From the NCBI RefSeq assembly GCF_014638915.1, contig NZ_BMFQ01000001.1, forward strand, positions 1,377,142-1,441,141: 64,000 nucleotides of DNA, written 5' to 3'. Source of the DNA: Xanthomarina arctica. GTDB lineage: Bacteria; Bacteroidota; Bacteroidia; Flavobacteriales; Flavobacteriaceae. The translations under genes and the position numbers were made by a program. Below are positions 39,591 to 50,350 of the stretch, piece after piece (position 1 is the stretch's first letter; every line of letters begins with the position of its first letter). The notes beneath the pieces are model-generated. The model searched no databases. It saw only the letters and a list, made by a program, of their open reading frames with translations, and was not told where the DNA came from.

Positions 39591-39770
39591 ATGGCAAAAA
39601 TAAAAGTAAAAAAAGTTAAAAGCGCAATCAATCGTACTTTAAGACAAAAAAGAACTCTTGAAGCTCTTGGTCTTAAAAAGATTGGGCAAGTAATAGAGCA
39701 CGATGCCACTCCAAGTATTCTTGGTATGGTTGCTAAAGTTTCACATTTAGTTTCTGTTGAAGAAGCTTAA
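39591..39770 (+). CDS. rpmD: 50S ribosomal protein L30
   Basis: 59 residues starting MAKIKVKKVKSAINRTLRQK and continuing with TLEALGLKKIGQ and VAKVSHLVSVEEA, the standard short L30. 12 nt after rpsE and 16 nt before rplO, exactly where spc operons carry it. Confidence 0.96.
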   Translation: MAKIKVKKVKSAINRTLRQKRTLEALGLKKIGQVIEHDATPSILGMVAKVSHLVSVEEA

Positions 39771-39786
39771 AATATAACACTGAAAA

Positions 39787-40239
39787 ATGGATTTAAGTAA
39801 TTTAAAACCTGCAGAAGGTTCAGTTAAAAGTCAAGGAAAACGTTTAGGGCGTGGTCAAGGTTCTGGAAAAGGTGGTACTGCATCTAGAGGTCATAACGGA
39901 CAAAAATCTCGTTCTGGTTATTCTAAGAAACTTGGATTTGAAGGTGGGCAAATGCCTCTTCAAAGACGTGTACCTAAGTTTGGCTTTACTAATATTAATA
40001 GAATAGAGCACCAAGGAATTAACCTTGATACTTTACAAAAATTAGTAGACGAAAAGAAAATTAAGGATACTTTAGATTTTGAAACACTTGTTTCTTTAAG
40101 ATTAGCTAGAAAGAATGAACTAGTTAAAATTTTAGGAAGAGGAGAATTAAAATCTAAACTAAAAGTATCTGCTCATAAGTTTACCGCTTCAGCAAAAGCT
40201 GCGATTGAAGCTGCAGGAGGAGAAACTGTAACTTTATAA
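39787..40239 (+). CDS. rplO: 50S ribosomal protein L15
   Basis: 150 residues. Late-assembly protein. NLKPAEGSVKSQGKRLGRGQ start, glycine/arginine-rich GSGKGGTASRGHNGQKSRSG and GGQMPLQRRVPKFGF. Directly precedes secY. Confidence 0.98.
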   Translation: MDLSNLKPAEGSVKSQGKRLGRGQGSGKGGTASRGHNGQKSRSGYSKKLGFEGGQMPLQRRVPKFGFTNINRIEHQGINLDTLQKLVDEKKIKDTLDFETLVSLRLARKNELVKILGRGELKSKLKVSAHKFTASAKAAIEAAGGETVTL

Positions 40240-40253
40240 TCACAAACAAGCGC

Positions 40254-41597
40254 ATGAAATTTATAGAGACACTAAAGAATGTTTGGAAAATAGAGGAATT
40301 AAGAAACAGGATCATTTTAACACTTGGTCTGTTATTGGTTTATCGTTTTGGCGCACAAGTGGTTTTACCAGGAATTGACGCTAGTCAACTAGAGAATTTA
40401 CAAAGCAACACAGAAGGTGGGTTATTAGGTTTATTAAATGCATTTACTGGAGGGGCTTTTGCCAATGCTTCTGTTTTTGCTTTAGGAATTATGCCTTATA
40501 TCTCTGCCTCTATTGTGGTTCAGTTAATGGGAATAGCAATTCCTTATTTACAGAAATTGCAGAAAGAAGGAGCTAGTGGACAAAAGAAGATTACACAAAT
40601 TACACGTTGGTTAACCATTGCTATCTGTTTGGTGCAAGCACCAGGATATTTAGCTAGTTTACCTACTGCATTTGGTATTCCACAAAGTGCCTTTTTATTA
40701 GGTACTGGTGGTGTATTCTATTTCTCATCTATTGTTATTTTAGTTACAGGTACTATTTTTGCCATGTGGTTAGGAGAAAAAATTACCGATAAAGGTATTG
40801 GTAACGGAATCTCTATATTGATTATGGTTGGAATTATTGCAACATTGCCAAAGGCATTCTTGCAAAATGCCTCATCTAGATTAGAAGGGAATAACGTGAT
40901 GTTAATTCTTTTTGAATTAGTAATTTGGTTAGTAATTATTTTTGCTTCAATTATGTTAGTAATGGGAGTTAGAAAAATTGCTGTGCAATATGCAAGAAGA
41001 ACTGCTTCTGGAGGTTACGAGAAAAACGTAATGGGATCTAGACAGTTTTTACCATTAAAGTTAAATGCTTCTGGTGTAATGCCAATTATCTTTGCACAAG
41101 CAATTATGTTTGTTCCAAGTTTAATAGGAAGTAATTTATTGAAGGATACTAGTGCAGGTGCATGGATGCAAACAAACTATTCAGATATGTTTGGTTTTTG
41201 GTATAATGTTACTTTTGCTTTGCTAATTATTGTATTCACATACTTTTATACGGCAATTACAGTACCAACAAATAAAATGGCAGACGATCTAAAACGTAGT
41301 GGTGGTTTTATTCCTGGAATTCGTCCAGGTTCTGAAACTTCAGAATATCTAGATAAAATTATGTCGCAAATTACATTGCCAGGATCTATATTCTTAGCAT
41401 TAATAGCTGTGTTCCCAGCCATTATAGTAAAGCTAATGAATGTGCAAACAGGATGGGCATTGTTTTTTGGTGGAACTTCACTATTAATTATGGTTGGAGT
41501 TGCAATAGATACTATGCAACAAGTAAATTCTTACTTGTTAAATAGACATTACGATGGCTTGATGAAAACTGGTAAAAATAGAAAAGCAATAGCTTAA
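40254..41597 (+). CDS. secY: Preprotein translocase subunit SecY
   Basis: 447 residues, ten predicted membrane helices. Channel of the Sec pathway in the inner membrane. [20 protein letters not shown] near 75-95 (helix 2b/plug region), [17 protein letters not shown] near 173-190, and [20 protein letters not shown] near 345-365. No map or adk follows; infA comes next. Confidence 0.98.
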   Translation: MKFIETLKNVWKIEELRNRIILTLGLLLVYRFGAQVVLPGIDASQLENLQSNTEGGLLGLLNAFTGGAFANASVFALGIMPYISASIVVQLMGIAIPYLQKLQKEGASGQKKITQITRWLTIAICLVQAPGYLASLPTAFGIPQSAFLLGTGGVFYFSSIVILVTGTIFAMWLGEKITDKGIGNGISILIMVGIIATLPKAFLQNASSRLEGNNVMLILFELVIWLVIIFASIMLVMGVRKIAVQYARRTASGGYEKNVMGSRQFLPLKLNASGVMPIIFAQAIMFVPSLIGSNLLKDTSAGAWMQTNYSDMFGFWYNVTFALLIIVFTYFYTAITVPTNKMADDLKRSGGFIPGIRPGSETSEYLDKIMSQITLPGSIFLALIAVFPAIIVKLMNVQTGWALFFGGTSLLIMVGVAIDTMQQVNSYLLNRHYDGLMKTGKNRKAIA

Positions 41598-41607
41598 TAT
41601 TATAACT

Positions 41608-41823
41608 ATGGCAAAACAAGCAGCAATAGAACAAGATGGAACAATTATTGAAGCATTATCTAATGCTATGTTCCGTGTTGAACTAGAAAATGGTCACATT
41701 GTGACAGCGCATATATCTGGTAAAATGCGTATGCATTACATAAAATTATTACCAGGAGACAAAGTAAAATTAGAAATGAGTCCTTATGATTTAACTAAGG
41801 CTAGAATAACTTATAGATACTAA
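41608..41823 (+). CDS. infA: Translation initiation factor IF-1
   Basis: 71 residues, single OB fold. [22 protein letters not shown], followed by [19 protein letters not shown] and the [15 protein letters not shown] end. Occupies the A site during initiation. Confidence 0.98.
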   Translation: MAKQAAIEQDGTIIEALSNAMFRVELENGHIVTAHISGKMRMHYIKLLPGDKVKLEMSPYDLTKARITYRY

Positions 41824-41827
41824 TACG

Positions 41828-41944
41828 ATGAAAGTAAGAGCATCAGTTAAAAAGAGAAGTGCAGATTGTAAAATCGTGCGTAGAAAAGGTAGACTTTACG
41901 TAATTAACAAAAAGAATCCTAGATTCAAACAAAGACAAGGGTAG
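41828..41944 (+). CDS. rpmJ: 50S ribosomal protein L36, zinc-free type
   Basis: 38 residues: [20 protein letters not shown] then [18 protein letters not shown]. The zinc-binding set of L36 (three Cys and one His) is reduced to one Cys, so this is the C-minus form. Lies 4 nt after infA and 2 nt before rpsM. Confidence 0.97.
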   Translation: MKVRASVKKRSADCKIVRRKGRLYVINKKNPRFKQRQG

Positions 41945-41946
41945 TT

Positions 41947-42321
41947 ATGGCAAGAATTGCAGGTGTAGACATACCAAAAAACAAGAGAGGAGTAATCTCC
42001 TTAACTTATATCTATGGAATAGGTAAAAGTAGATCAAAAGAGATTTTAGCAGAAGCTAAAGTAGATGAAAGTACAAAAGTTCAAGACTGGACAGACGACG
42101 AAATAAGTAATATTCGTGAAGCTGTTGGTTCTTTTACTATTGAAGGTGAACTACGTTCTGAAATTCAATTAAACATTAAGCGATTAATGGATATTGGATG
42201 TTACAGAGGTATTCGTCATAGATCAGGTCTTCCTTTAAGAGGACAACGTACTAAGAACAACTCTAGAACTAGAAAAGGTAGAAGAAAAACTGTTGCTAAC
42301 AAAAAAATGGCAACTAAATAA
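41947..42321 (+). CDS. rpsM: 30S ribosomal protein S13
   Basis: 124 residues. Head protein contacting P-site t[23 protein letters not shown] start, [19 protein letters not shown] near 83-101 and a basic tail. First gene of the alpha block. Confidence 0.98.
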   Translation: MARIAGVDIPKNKRGVISLTYIYGIGKSRSKEILAEAKVDESTKVQDWTDDEISNIREAVGSFTIEGELRSEIQLNIKRLMDIGCYRGIRHRSGLPLRGQRTKNNSRTRKGRRKTVANKKMATK

Positions 42322-42420
42322 CAATTAGTCTTTAGTCTTTAGACGTTGGAAAGAATCTGTTTGAAATTTAACGGTTTAGGATTCTAGCGACTTTAAACTA
42401 TTACTAGAAACTAAAATTTT
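42322..42420. other. Gap between rpsM and rpsK with CTTTAGTCTTTAG-like low-complexity sequence
   Basis: 99 nt in an otherwise tightly packed cluster, with TAGTCTTTAGTCTTTAGAC and related AT-rich runs. No hairpin with a T tract or consensus -7 box is evident. Confidence 0.4.
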
Positions 42421-42804
42421 ATGGCAAAGTCAAGTACTAAAAAGCGTAAAGTTATTGTTGATGCAGTTGGTGAAGCTCACGTAACAGCATCTTTTAATAA
42501 CATTATTATTTCGCTTACAAACAAAAAAGGAGACGTTATTTCATGGTCTTCTGCTGGTAAAATGGGATTTAGAGGTTCTAAAAAGAACACCCCTTATGCA
42601 GCACAATTAGCAGCTGAAGATGCAGCTGGTGTTGCTCAAGAAGCAGGTTTAAAGAAAGTGAAAGTTTACGTTAAAGGTCCGGGAAATGGTAGAGAATCTG
42701 CTATCCGTTCTATCCACAATGCTGGAATTGAAGTAACAGAGATTATCGATGTTACACCATTACCACATAATGGATGTCGTCCTCCAAAACGTAGAAGAGT
42801 ATAA
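42421..42804 (+). CDS. rpsK: 30S ribosomal protein S11
   Basis: 127 residues. Platform protein. [20 protein letters not shown] near 19-38, [20 protein letters not shown] near 54-73 and [16 protein letters not shown] at the end. Followed by a strong terminator-like hairpin, so rpsD is probably transcribed separately. Confidence 0.98.
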   Translation: MAKSSTKKRKVIVDAVGEAHVTASFNNIIISLTNKKGDVISWSSAGKMGFRGSKKNTPYAAQLAAEDAAGVAQEAGLKKVKVYVKGPGNGRESAIRSIHNAGIEVTEIIDVTPLPHNGCRPPKRRRV

Positions 42805-42819
42805 TTTATTCTTAATATC

Positions 42820-42861
42820 AAATTAATATCAACTGTTTTTAATGGTTGATATTAATTTTTT
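42820..42861 (+). terminator. Intrinsic terminator after rpsK
   Basis: AAATTAATATCAAC (42820-42833) pairs perfectly with GTTGATATTAATTT (42845-42858), 14 bp with an 11-nt loop, followed by T residues. It splits the alpha operon between rpsK and rpsD. Confidence 0.8.
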
Positions 42862-42874
42862 ATGCGTAAATTTG
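42846..42874 (+). promoter_or_regulatory. rpsD promoter (TTG-N18-TAAATTTG)
   Basis: -33 TTG at 42846-42848 and -7 TAAATTTG at 42867-42874 fit the Bacteroidetes consensus. The -33 element lies inside the right arm of the rpsK terminator. Transcription would start near 42880, leaving a leader of about 95 nt before rpsD. Confidence 0.72.
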
Positions 42875-42975
42875 CAAACTGAAAAATTATAAACAAGTAT
42901 CAACGAGAGATTAACGGTTATCGAAGGATAAGATTAAGACCTTAATTCATAATCACTCTCATAACAAAATTTAAA

Positions 42976-43581
42976 ATGGCAAGATATACTGGTCCTAAAA
43001 CTAAAATAGCTCGTAAATTTGGCGAAGCTATCTACGGAGAAGACAAATCTTTTGAAAAAAGAAACTACCCTCCAGGTCAACATGGTGCAAACAAGCGTCG
43101 TGGAAAGAAATCTGAATATGCTATCCAGTTAATGGAAAAGCAAAAAGCAAAATATACTTATGGTGTATTAGAAAAACAATTCAGAAACATGTTTAAGAAA
43201 GCAACTGCTGCTCCTGGAATTACAGGGGAAGTGTTGTTACAACTTTGTGAGTCTAGATTAGACAACGTTGTTTATAGAATGGGAGTTTCTCCTTCTAGAA
43301 GTGGCGCAAGACAATTAGTTTCTCACAGACACATTACAGTAAACGGAGAATTAGTAAATATTCCTTCTTATCAGTTAAAAGCTGGTGATGTTGTTGCTGT
43401 AAGAGAAAAATCTAAATCACTTGATGCTATTGATAGATCTTTATCAAATTCAAGTCAAGTTTTCGAATGGATTACTTGGAATACAGAATTAAAGCAAGGA
43501 ACTTATGTTTCTGTTCCTGCTAGACTTCAAATTCCAGAAAACATTAACGAACAATTCATCGTAGAATTATATTCTAAATAA
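42976..43581 (+). CDS. rpsD: 30S ribosomal protein S4, zinc-free type
   Basis: 201 residues. 16S 5'-domain organiser; in other bacteria represses its own operon. [20 protein letters not shown] start without the N-terminal Cys cluster, [21 protein letters not shown]4 domain [20 protein letters not shown] near 96-115. Preceded by its own promoter and a ~95-nt leader. Confidence 0.98.
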   Translation: MARYTGPKTKIARKFGEAIYGEDKSFEKRNYPPGQHGANKRRGKKSEYAIQLMEKQKAKYTYGVLEKQFRNMFKKATAAPGITGEVLLQLCESRLDNVVYRMGVSPSRSGARQLVSHRHITVNGELVNIPSYQLKAGDVVAVREKSKSLDAIDRSLSNSSQVFEWITWNTELKQGTYVSVPARLQIPENINEQFIVELYSK

Positions 43582-43674
43582 TAAATAATCATATTGGTAT
43601 TTGGCCAAAGGGTTTATTAGACTTCTTCAAACTTTTAAATCGCGCAACTAAATAACAATTAAAACGAAGAAAAT

Positions 43675-44667
43675 ATGGCAGTATTTAATTTTCAAAAGCC
43701 CGATAAAGTAATCATGATCGATTCAACCGATTTTGAAGGGAAATTTGAATTTCGTCCTTTAGAACCTGGTTATGGTTTAACAGTTGGAAATGCACTAAGA
43801 AGAGTTTTACTTTCTTCTTTAGAAGGATTTGCAGTAACTTCAGTAAGAATTGAAGGTGTAGATCACGAATTTTCCACTATTCCGGGAGTAGTTGAAGATG
43901 TTACTGAAATTATTTTAAATTTAAAACAAGTACGTTTTAAAAGACAAATAGAAGATGTTGACAGCGAGTCTGTTTCAATATCTATTTCAGGACAAAATCA
44001 AATTACAGCTGGTGATTTTCAAAAATTTATTTCAGGATTCCAAGTATTAAATTCAGAATTAGTAATCTGTAATTTAGATCCTAAAGTGAATGTTAATATG
44101 GAAATTACAATTGAAAAAGGTAGAGGTTATGTTCCAGCAGAAGAAAATAAAAAAGCTTCAGCACCAATAGGAACTATCTTTACAGATTCAATTTACACAC
44201 CTATTAAAAATGTGAAGTATAGTATTGAAAACTATCGTGTTGAACAAAAAACTGATTATGAAAAATTAGTTTTCGAAATCATTACAGATGGATCAATTTC
44301 TCCACAAGATGCTTTAACTGAAGCAGCTAAAACATTAATTCACCACTTCATGTTGTTCTCAGATGAGAGAATTACTTTAGAAGCTGATGAGATTGCTCAA
44401 ACAGAAACTTATGATGAAGAATCTCTTCATATGAGACAACTATTGAAAACTAAATTAGTTGATATGGATCTATCTGTTCGTGCTCTTAACTGTTTAAAAG
44501 CAGCGGAAGTAGATACATTAGGTGATCTAGTTTCTTTTAATAAAAACGATTTAATGAAGTTCCGTAACTTCGGTAAAAAATCTTTAACTGAGCTAGAAGA
44601 GCTTGTTAATGTTAAAGGTTTGAACTTTGGAATGGATCTTTCAAAATATAAATTAGATAAAGACTAA
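43675..44667 (+). CDS. rpoA: DNA-directed RNA polymerase subunit alpha
   Basis: 330 residues. N-terminal assembly domain ([20 protein letters not shown] near 32-51) and C-terminal DNA/activator-binding domain ([20 protein letters not shown] near 267-286; [13 protein letters not shown]). Complete. 93 nt after rpsD, 135 nt before rplQ. Confidence 0.98.
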   Translation: MAVFNFQKPDKVIMIDSTDFEGKFEFRPLEPGYGLTVGNALRRVLLSSLEGFAVTSVRIEGVDHEFSTIPGVVEDVTEIILNLKQVRFKRQIEDVDSESVSISISGQNQITAGDFQKFISGFQVLNSELVICNLDPKVNVNMEITIEKGRGYVPAEENKKASAPIGTIFTDSIYTPIKNVKYSIENYRVEQKTDYEKLVFEIITDGSISPQDALTEAAKTLIHHFMLFSDERITLEADEIAQTETYDEESLHMRQLLKTKLVDMDLSVRALNCLKAAEVDTLGDLVSFNKNDLMKFRNFGKKSLTELEELVNVKGLNFGMDLSKYKLDKD

Positions 44668-44802
44668 GGGATTTTAAGTTGTAGATTTTTTATTTACGAT
44701 TTCGAATTTTATAGTATTTTTCAAAATAAATAATTATTAACGACTCATAATTTGCTCTCCTGATGGATCTGGTAGCAAGATGAAGTCCAAATTTAAAATG
44801 TC
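44668..44802. other. Gap between rpoA and rplQ
   Basis: 135 nt, AT-rich. Contains GTAGATTTTTTATTTACGAT (44682-44701), whose reverse complement resembles AATCTACAATCGTAAATCTA at 18481-18500; both look like copies of an AT-rich degenerate intergenic repeat. No promoter or terminator is clear. Confidence 0.4.
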
Positions 44803-45282
44803 ATGAGACACGGAAAAAAAATTAACCACTTAGGTAGAAAAACAGCTCACAGAAAATCAATGTTAGCTAATATGGGTTGTTCTTTAATAGAGCACAAACG
44901 TATTAACACAACTGTAGCTAAAGCAAAAGCTTTAAAACAATTCATTGAGCCTTTAATAACTAAATCTAAGCTAGACACTACTCATAACAGACGTATTGTT
45001 ATGGCTCGTTTAAGACAAAAAGAGGCTGTTGCAGAATTATTTAGAGATGTTGCTGCTAAAATAGGTGATAGACCAGGTGGATATACAAGAATTATTAAAC
45101 TTGGAAATCGTTTAGGTGATAACGCTGATATGGCAATGATTGAACTTGTAGATTACAATGAAATTTACAATGCTGATAAATCGCCTAAGAAAACAACTAG
45201 AAGAAGTAGAAGAGGTGGTTCTAAAACTACTGAAACAACTGCTCCTGCAACAGAAACTAAAACTACTAACGAAGAGGAATAG
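44803..45282 (+). CDS. rplQ: 50S ribosomal protein L17
   Basis: 159 residues. [20 protein letters not shown] start and [17 protein letters not shown] near 42-58. The core ends near 125 and is followed by a Lys/Arg then Thr/Glu-rich tail of about 35 residues, longer than in E. coli (127 residues). Closes the alpha block; terminator at 45314. Confidence 0.98.
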   Translation: MRHGKKINHLGRKTAHRKSMLANMGCSLIEHKRINTTVAKAKALKQFIEPLITKSKLDTTHNRRIVMARLRQKEAVAELFRDVAAKIGDRPGGYTRIIKLGNRLGDNADMAMIELVDYNEIYNADKSPKKTTRRSRRGGSKTTETTAPATETKTTNEEE

Positions 45283-45313
45283 TTAAAGTTTTTGTTAATT
45301 TATGTTAATATAC

Positions 45314-45347
45314 AAAGGATGGTCTTATTAAGTCCATCCTTTTTTTA
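45314..45347 (+). terminator. Intrinsic terminator after rplQ
   Basis: AAAGGATGG (45314-45322) pairs with CCATCCTTT (45334-45342), followed by T residues. Ends the ribosomal cluster. Confidence 0.88.
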
Positions 45348-45353
45348 TATTTG
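45346..45353 (+). promoter_or_regulatory. -7 box TATATTTG overlapping the rplQ terminator tail
   Basis: Exact TAnnTTTG match 20 nt before the ATG at 45374. No -33 TTG is visible because the terminator occupies that space. Confidence 0.5.
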
Positions 45354-45373
45354 CAACTTAAAAATTGGAAACT

Positions 45374-46072
45374 ATGAACAAATATTTAGTAATATTATTC
45401 GCCTTAACTGTTAATTTCACCTTCTCCCAAGCAGGTAGTAACATCTCTGGAGGTAGTTATGGAAATTCTAGTTCATTCACCGGTAATGGAATCTGGGTTA
45501 AAAATTCTGAAGCGAATACTAATTTAAAAGGATCTCCTTATTTATTTGATTCATGGACATCTAGTAGTGCGTTAATTTATAGTGCAGACAATAGAGCTTA
45601 TAAATTCAACAATTTAAATTACAATGTCAGATTAGAACGTTTTGAAGCTAAATTTTCTGAAGACTCTATTCTTGCTTTTAATCCTAAGAATATTGATAAA
45701 ATTGTTATTCATAATAGAACGTTTAAACGTTATTTAGATAATGAATTTCAAAGAAATTCTTATTTCGAAGAATTAGTAGTTACTAATTCTGTTATCATTT
45801 TAAGAAAGTTTGAAATTGGTATTAAGGAAGGCGTAGTCAATCCATTAACTCACCAGAAAACAACTGATGATGAGATGATAGTTAAGGAAAAGTATTACTA
45901 CACTACAGATGGTGAGAATCTTAAATTTATTCAACTTAAAAAGTCATCTATCTTAAAAACCTTAGATGCGGATAAAAGAGACCTTGTTAAAGAATATGCT
46001 AAGGAAAACAAATTAAGTTTCAAGGAAATTAATGAGCTTAAAAAAATACTAGAATATTATAATACACTTTAA
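45374..46072 (+). CDS. Secreted/periplasmic protein of unknown function
   Basis: 232 residues from ATG 45374 (MNKYLVILFALTVNFTFSQ), preferred to a TTG 9 nt upstream. Signal peptide of about 19 residues, then a Gly/Ser/Asn-rich stretch (about 20-45) and a mixed fold with DRAYKFNNLNYNVRLERFEA-like content near 75; no catalytic or binding motif recognised. The C-terminal 40 residues are helical and charged. Lies between rplQ and carA with terminators on both sides, so it is a single-gene unit. Confidence 0.78.
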   Translation: MNKYLVILFALTVNFTFSQAGSNISGGSYGNSSSFTGNGIWVKNSEANTNLKGSPYLFDSWTSSSALIYSADNRAYKFNNLNYNVRLERFEAKFSEDSILAFNPKNIDKIVIHNRTFKRYLDNEFQRNSYFEELVVTNSVIILRKFEIGIKEGVVNPLTHQKTTDDEMIVKEKYYYTTDGENLKFIQLKKSSILKTLDADKRDLVKEYAKENKLSFKEINELKKILEYYNTL

Positions 46073-46160
46073 GTATTAAATGTTTTTAGATTTGATTGAA
46101 TTAACTACATTTTATAATTCGCTATTTTAATGAGGATTCATAATAAATAAATCATAAAAG

Positions 46161-46191
46161 AGGATAAACATTTTAGTTTATCCTTTTTTTT
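46161..46191 (+). terminator. Intrinsic terminator before carA
   Basis: AGGATAAAC (46161-46169) pairs with GTTTATCCT (46176-46184), 6-nt loop, then a T run. Ends the secreted-protein gene. Confidence 0.85.
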
Positions 46192-46218
46192 ATGCAATTT
46201 TGCAAAACTTTTTAAATC

Positions 46219-47322
46219 ATGAAATACAACAAAAGAGAGAAAGCCATAGTTTTATTAGCAGACGGAACCATTTTTCATGGGAAAACCATAGGGAAAAGTG
46301 GCACAGCTTTTGGCGAGGTCTGTTTTAATACAGGAATGACTGGCTATCAAGAAATATTTACAGATCCTTCCTATTTTGGTCAATTAATGGTCACTACCAA
46401 TGCTCATATAGGTAATTATGGTACTAATGTTGACGAGGTAGAATCTCAATCTATAAAAATTTCAGGGTTAATCTGTAAAAATTTCAGCTTCGATTATTCG
46501 CGAGATGCAGCAGATGGTTCTTTAGAAGATTTTTTGAACAAAAACAATTTGTTTGGTATATCTGATGTTGATACTAGAGCCCTGGTTAGTTATATTAGGG
46601 AACATGGCGCCATGAATGCCGTTATTTCTACTGAAGTTGATAATATTGAAGATTTAAAAAAACAGTTATCAGAAGTGCCAGATATGAATGGATTAGAGCT
46701 GGCCTCAAAAGTTTCTACAAACGAGCCTTATTTTTTTGGTGATGAAAACGCCACATATAAAATTGCAGCTTTAGATATTGGAATTAAAACCAACATTCTT
46801 AGAAATTTAGCAAAAAGAGACGCTTATATTAAAGTGTTTCCATACAATGCTACCTTCAACGAAATGGAGGCATTCAATCCAGATGGCTATTTTTTATCTA
46901 ATGGACCTGGAGATCCTGAGCCTTTAGTAGAGGCGCAAAAACTTGCTAAAGAAATTATTGAAAAAAATCTACCTTTATTTGGAATTTGTTTAGGACATCA
47001 AGTAATTGCTTTGGCCAACGGAATTTCTACTTATAAGATGCACCATGGACATAGAGGCATTAATCATCCAGTAAAAAACTTAGTTACAGGAAAAGGGGAG
47101 ATTACGTCACAAAATCATGGTTTTGCTATTAATAGAGAAGAAGCGGAAAATCATCCAGATATAGAAATTACACATGTACATTTAAACGACCATACAGTTG
47201 CTGGAATTCGAATGAAAAATAAGAATTGTTTTTCAGTTCAATATCACCCTGAAGCAAGCCCTGGGCCACACGATTCTTCGTATTTGTTTGATCAGTTTAT
47301 AGAAAATATAAAAAATAAGTAA
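46219..47322 (+). CDS. carA: Carbamoyl-phosphate synthase small (glutaminase) subunit
   Basis: 367 residues. Supplies ammonia from glutamine to CarB for pyrimidine and arginine synthesis. N-terminal CarA domain (GEVCFNTGMTGYQEIFTDPS near 34-53) and class-I glutaminase with nucleophile Cys in FGICLGHQVIALANG (near 256) and the His/Glu pair in QYHPEASPGPHDS (near 344). carB is not adjacent. Bracketed by terminators. Confidence 0.97.
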   Translation: MKYNKREKAIVLLADGTIFHGKTIGKSGTAFGEVCFNTGMTGYQEIFTDPSYFGQLMVTTNAHIGNYGTNVDEVESQSIKISGLICKNFSFDYSRDAADGSLEDFLNKNNLFGISDVDTRALVSYIREHGAMNAVISTEVDNIEDLKKQLSEVPDMNGLELASKVSTNEPYFFGDENATYKIAALDIGIKTNILRNLAKRDAYIKVFPYNATFNEMEAFNPDGYFLSNGPGDPEPLVEAQKLAKEIIEKNLPLFGICLGHQVIALANGISTYKMHHGHRGINHPVKNLVTGKGEITSQNHGFAINREEAENHPDIEITHVHLNDHTVAGIRMKNKNCFSVQYHPEASPGPHDSSYLFDQFIENIKNK

Positions 47323-47324
47323 TT

Positions 47325-47361
47325 AAAAACCTCAATGCAGTCTTACTTCATTGAGGTTTTT
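47325..47361 (+). terminator. Intrinsic terminator after carA
   Basis: AAAAACCTCAATG (47325-47337) pairs with CATTGAGGTTTTT (47349-47361), 13 bp, with an 11-nt loop. Confidence 0.88.
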
Positions 47362-47367
47362 AAGTAA

Positions 47368-48696
<1,329 letters not shown>

Positions 48697-48717
48697 AAGT
48701 TTAGAATATTATAATTA

Positions 48718-48757
48718 GAAAGCGATTATCTGTCAACAGATAATCGCTTTCTTTTTT
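48718..48757 (+). terminator. Intrinsic terminator after eno
   Basis: GAAAGCGATTATCTGT (48718-48733) pairs perfectly with 48736-48751, followed by a T run. Confidence 0.9.
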
Positions 48758-48880
48758 ACTATCAATTTTTCTAATGTTTTAATTAGTAAAACCTTTGTTA
48801 AGTACTTTATTAATCGTTATTTATTTTGTAAATTCGTGAAGTTAAAACGCACGTTAAAACATAATAATTTTTTACAATAT

Positions 48881-50167
48881 ATGTCAGAGAAAGCTACAAT
48901 TGAAATTAGAGGCAAAAAATATGAATTCCCAGTAATTGAGGGAACTGAAAATGAGATTGCTATAGATATTAAAAACTTAAGAAGCTCCACCGAAGGTGTT
49001 ATCACCATAGATCCAGGTTATAAAAACACCGGATCTTGTGAAAGTGCTATTACGTTTTTAGATGGTGAAAAGGGAATTTTAAGATATCGAGGGTATTCTA
49101 TTGAAGAACTTGCAGAAAAAGCCGATTTCTTAGAAGTTGCGTTTCTTTTAATTTTTGGTGAATTACCAACTAAAGAACAACTTGAAAAATTTCATTCTGA
49201 TATTAAGGCACAGTCTGTTGTAGATGAAGATATCCGTAAGATTGTTGATGCATTTCCAAAATCGGCACATCCAATGGGAGTTATTGCTTCTCTTACAAGT
49301 GCTTTAACTGCTTTTAATCCTTCTTCGGTCAATGTGAATTCTGAAGAAGATATGTATAAAGCTATCGTAAAAATATTGGGTAAATTCCCTGTTTTAGTAG
49401 CTTGGACTTTAAGAAAGAAAAATGGCTTACCATTGGATTATGGTGATAAAAACTTAGGGTATGTAGAAAACATTCTTAAAATGATGTTTAAACAACCTAA
49501 CGAAGAATACAAGTTCAATCCAATTGTAACTAATGCTCTTGATAAATTATTAATTCTTCATGCAGATCACGAACAAAACTGTTCTACTTCTACGGTAAGA
49601 ATTGCAGGTTCATCACATGTTGGTTTATTTGCTTCTTTATCTACAGGTATTTCTGCCCTTTGGGGACCATTACACGGTGGTGCAAACCAAGCTGTTTTAG
49701 AAATGCTTGAAGGAATTAACGAAGATGGTGGAGATACGGACAAGTATATGTCTAAAGCAAAAGATAAAGAAGATCCATTTAGATTAATGGGCTTTGGACA
49801 CAGAGTTTATAAAAATTTCGATCCTAGAGCTAAAATTATCAAGAAAGCAGCAGACGAAATTTTAAATGATTTAGGTGTTGAAGATCCAATTTTAAATATT
49901 GCAAAGGCTTTAGAAAAAGAAGCTTTACAAGATCCATATTTTGTAGATAGAAAATTATATCCTAATGTCGATTTCTATTCAGGGATTATTTACAGAGCTA
50001 TGGGAATTCCAACAGACATGTTTACGGTTATGTTTGCGCTAGGTCGTATGCCAGGTTGGATTGCACAATGGAGAGAAATGCGTTTAAATAATGAGCCAAT
50101 CGGTCGTCCACGTCAAATTTATGTTGGCGAGACGTTAAGACCTTTTAAGTCTATTGATAAACGATAA
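48881..50167 (+). CDS. gltA: Citrate synthase
   Basis: 428 residues from the ATG at 48881 (MSEKATIEIRGKKYEF); an in-frame GTG-type upstream start would add 15 basic residues not usual for the family. Entry enzyme of the TCA cycle. Hexameric-type features: N-terminal beta domain, ILRYRGYSIEELAEKADFLE near 65, HADHEQNCSTSTVRIAGSS with catalytic His, GFGHRVYKNFDPRAKI, and catalytic Asp in PNVDFYSGIIY. Followed by a strong terminator. Confidence 0.97.
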   Translation: MSEKATIEIRGKKYEFPVIEGTENEIAIDIKNLRSSTEGVITIDPGYKNTGSCESAITFLDGEKGILRYRGYSIEELAEKADFLEVAFLLIFGELPTKEQLEKFHSDIKAQSVVDEDIRKIVDAFPKSAHPMGVIASLTSALTAFNPSSVNVNSEEDMYKAIVKILGKFPVLVAWTLRKKNGLPLDYGDKNLGYVENILKMMFKQPNEEYKFNPIVTNALDKLLILHADHEQNCSTSTVRIAGSSHVGLFASLSTGISALWGPLHGGANQAVLEMLEGINEDGGDTDKYMSKAKDKEDPFRLMGFGHRVYKNFDPRAKIIKKAADEILNDLGVEDPILNIAKALEKEALQDPYFVDRKLYPNVDFYSGIIYRAMGIPTDMFTVMFALGRMPGWIAQWREMRLNNEPIGRPRQIYVGETLRPFKSIDKR

Positions 50168-50187
50168 TTATATTTTCATAAGACATT

Positions 50188-50219
50188 AAAGCTTCATTTT
50201 TATTAATGAAGCTTTTTTT
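50188..50219 (+). terminator. Intrinsic terminator after gltA
   Basis: AAAGCTTCATT (50188-50198) pairs with AATGAAGCTTT (50205-50215), followed by T residues. Confidence 0.88.
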
Positions 50220-50335
50220 ATATTTTAAGTTTTGGAAATTTATTAGTAAATGAATCTTGAAGCATTATATAAAAAGCTTATTAAGATTTCAAATTAATTT
50301 CTGAAAAGATACCAATCAATAAATAATATTTTTTT

Positions 50336-50343
50336 TAGGTTTG
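50336..50343 (+). promoter_or_regulatory. -7 box TAGGTTTG just before the hydrolase gene
   Basis: Exact TAnnTTTG match ending 7 nt before the ATG at 50351, so the transcript would be leaderless or nearly so. No -33 TTG seen at the expected spacing. Confidence 0.55.
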
Positions 50344-50350
50344 TAATACT

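Noticed and set aside
41598-41607. Missing map/adk between secY and infA taken as a deletion
   Set aside because: Gene order secY-infA-rpmJ without map is, to my knowledge, usual in this group, so not treated as a loss event.
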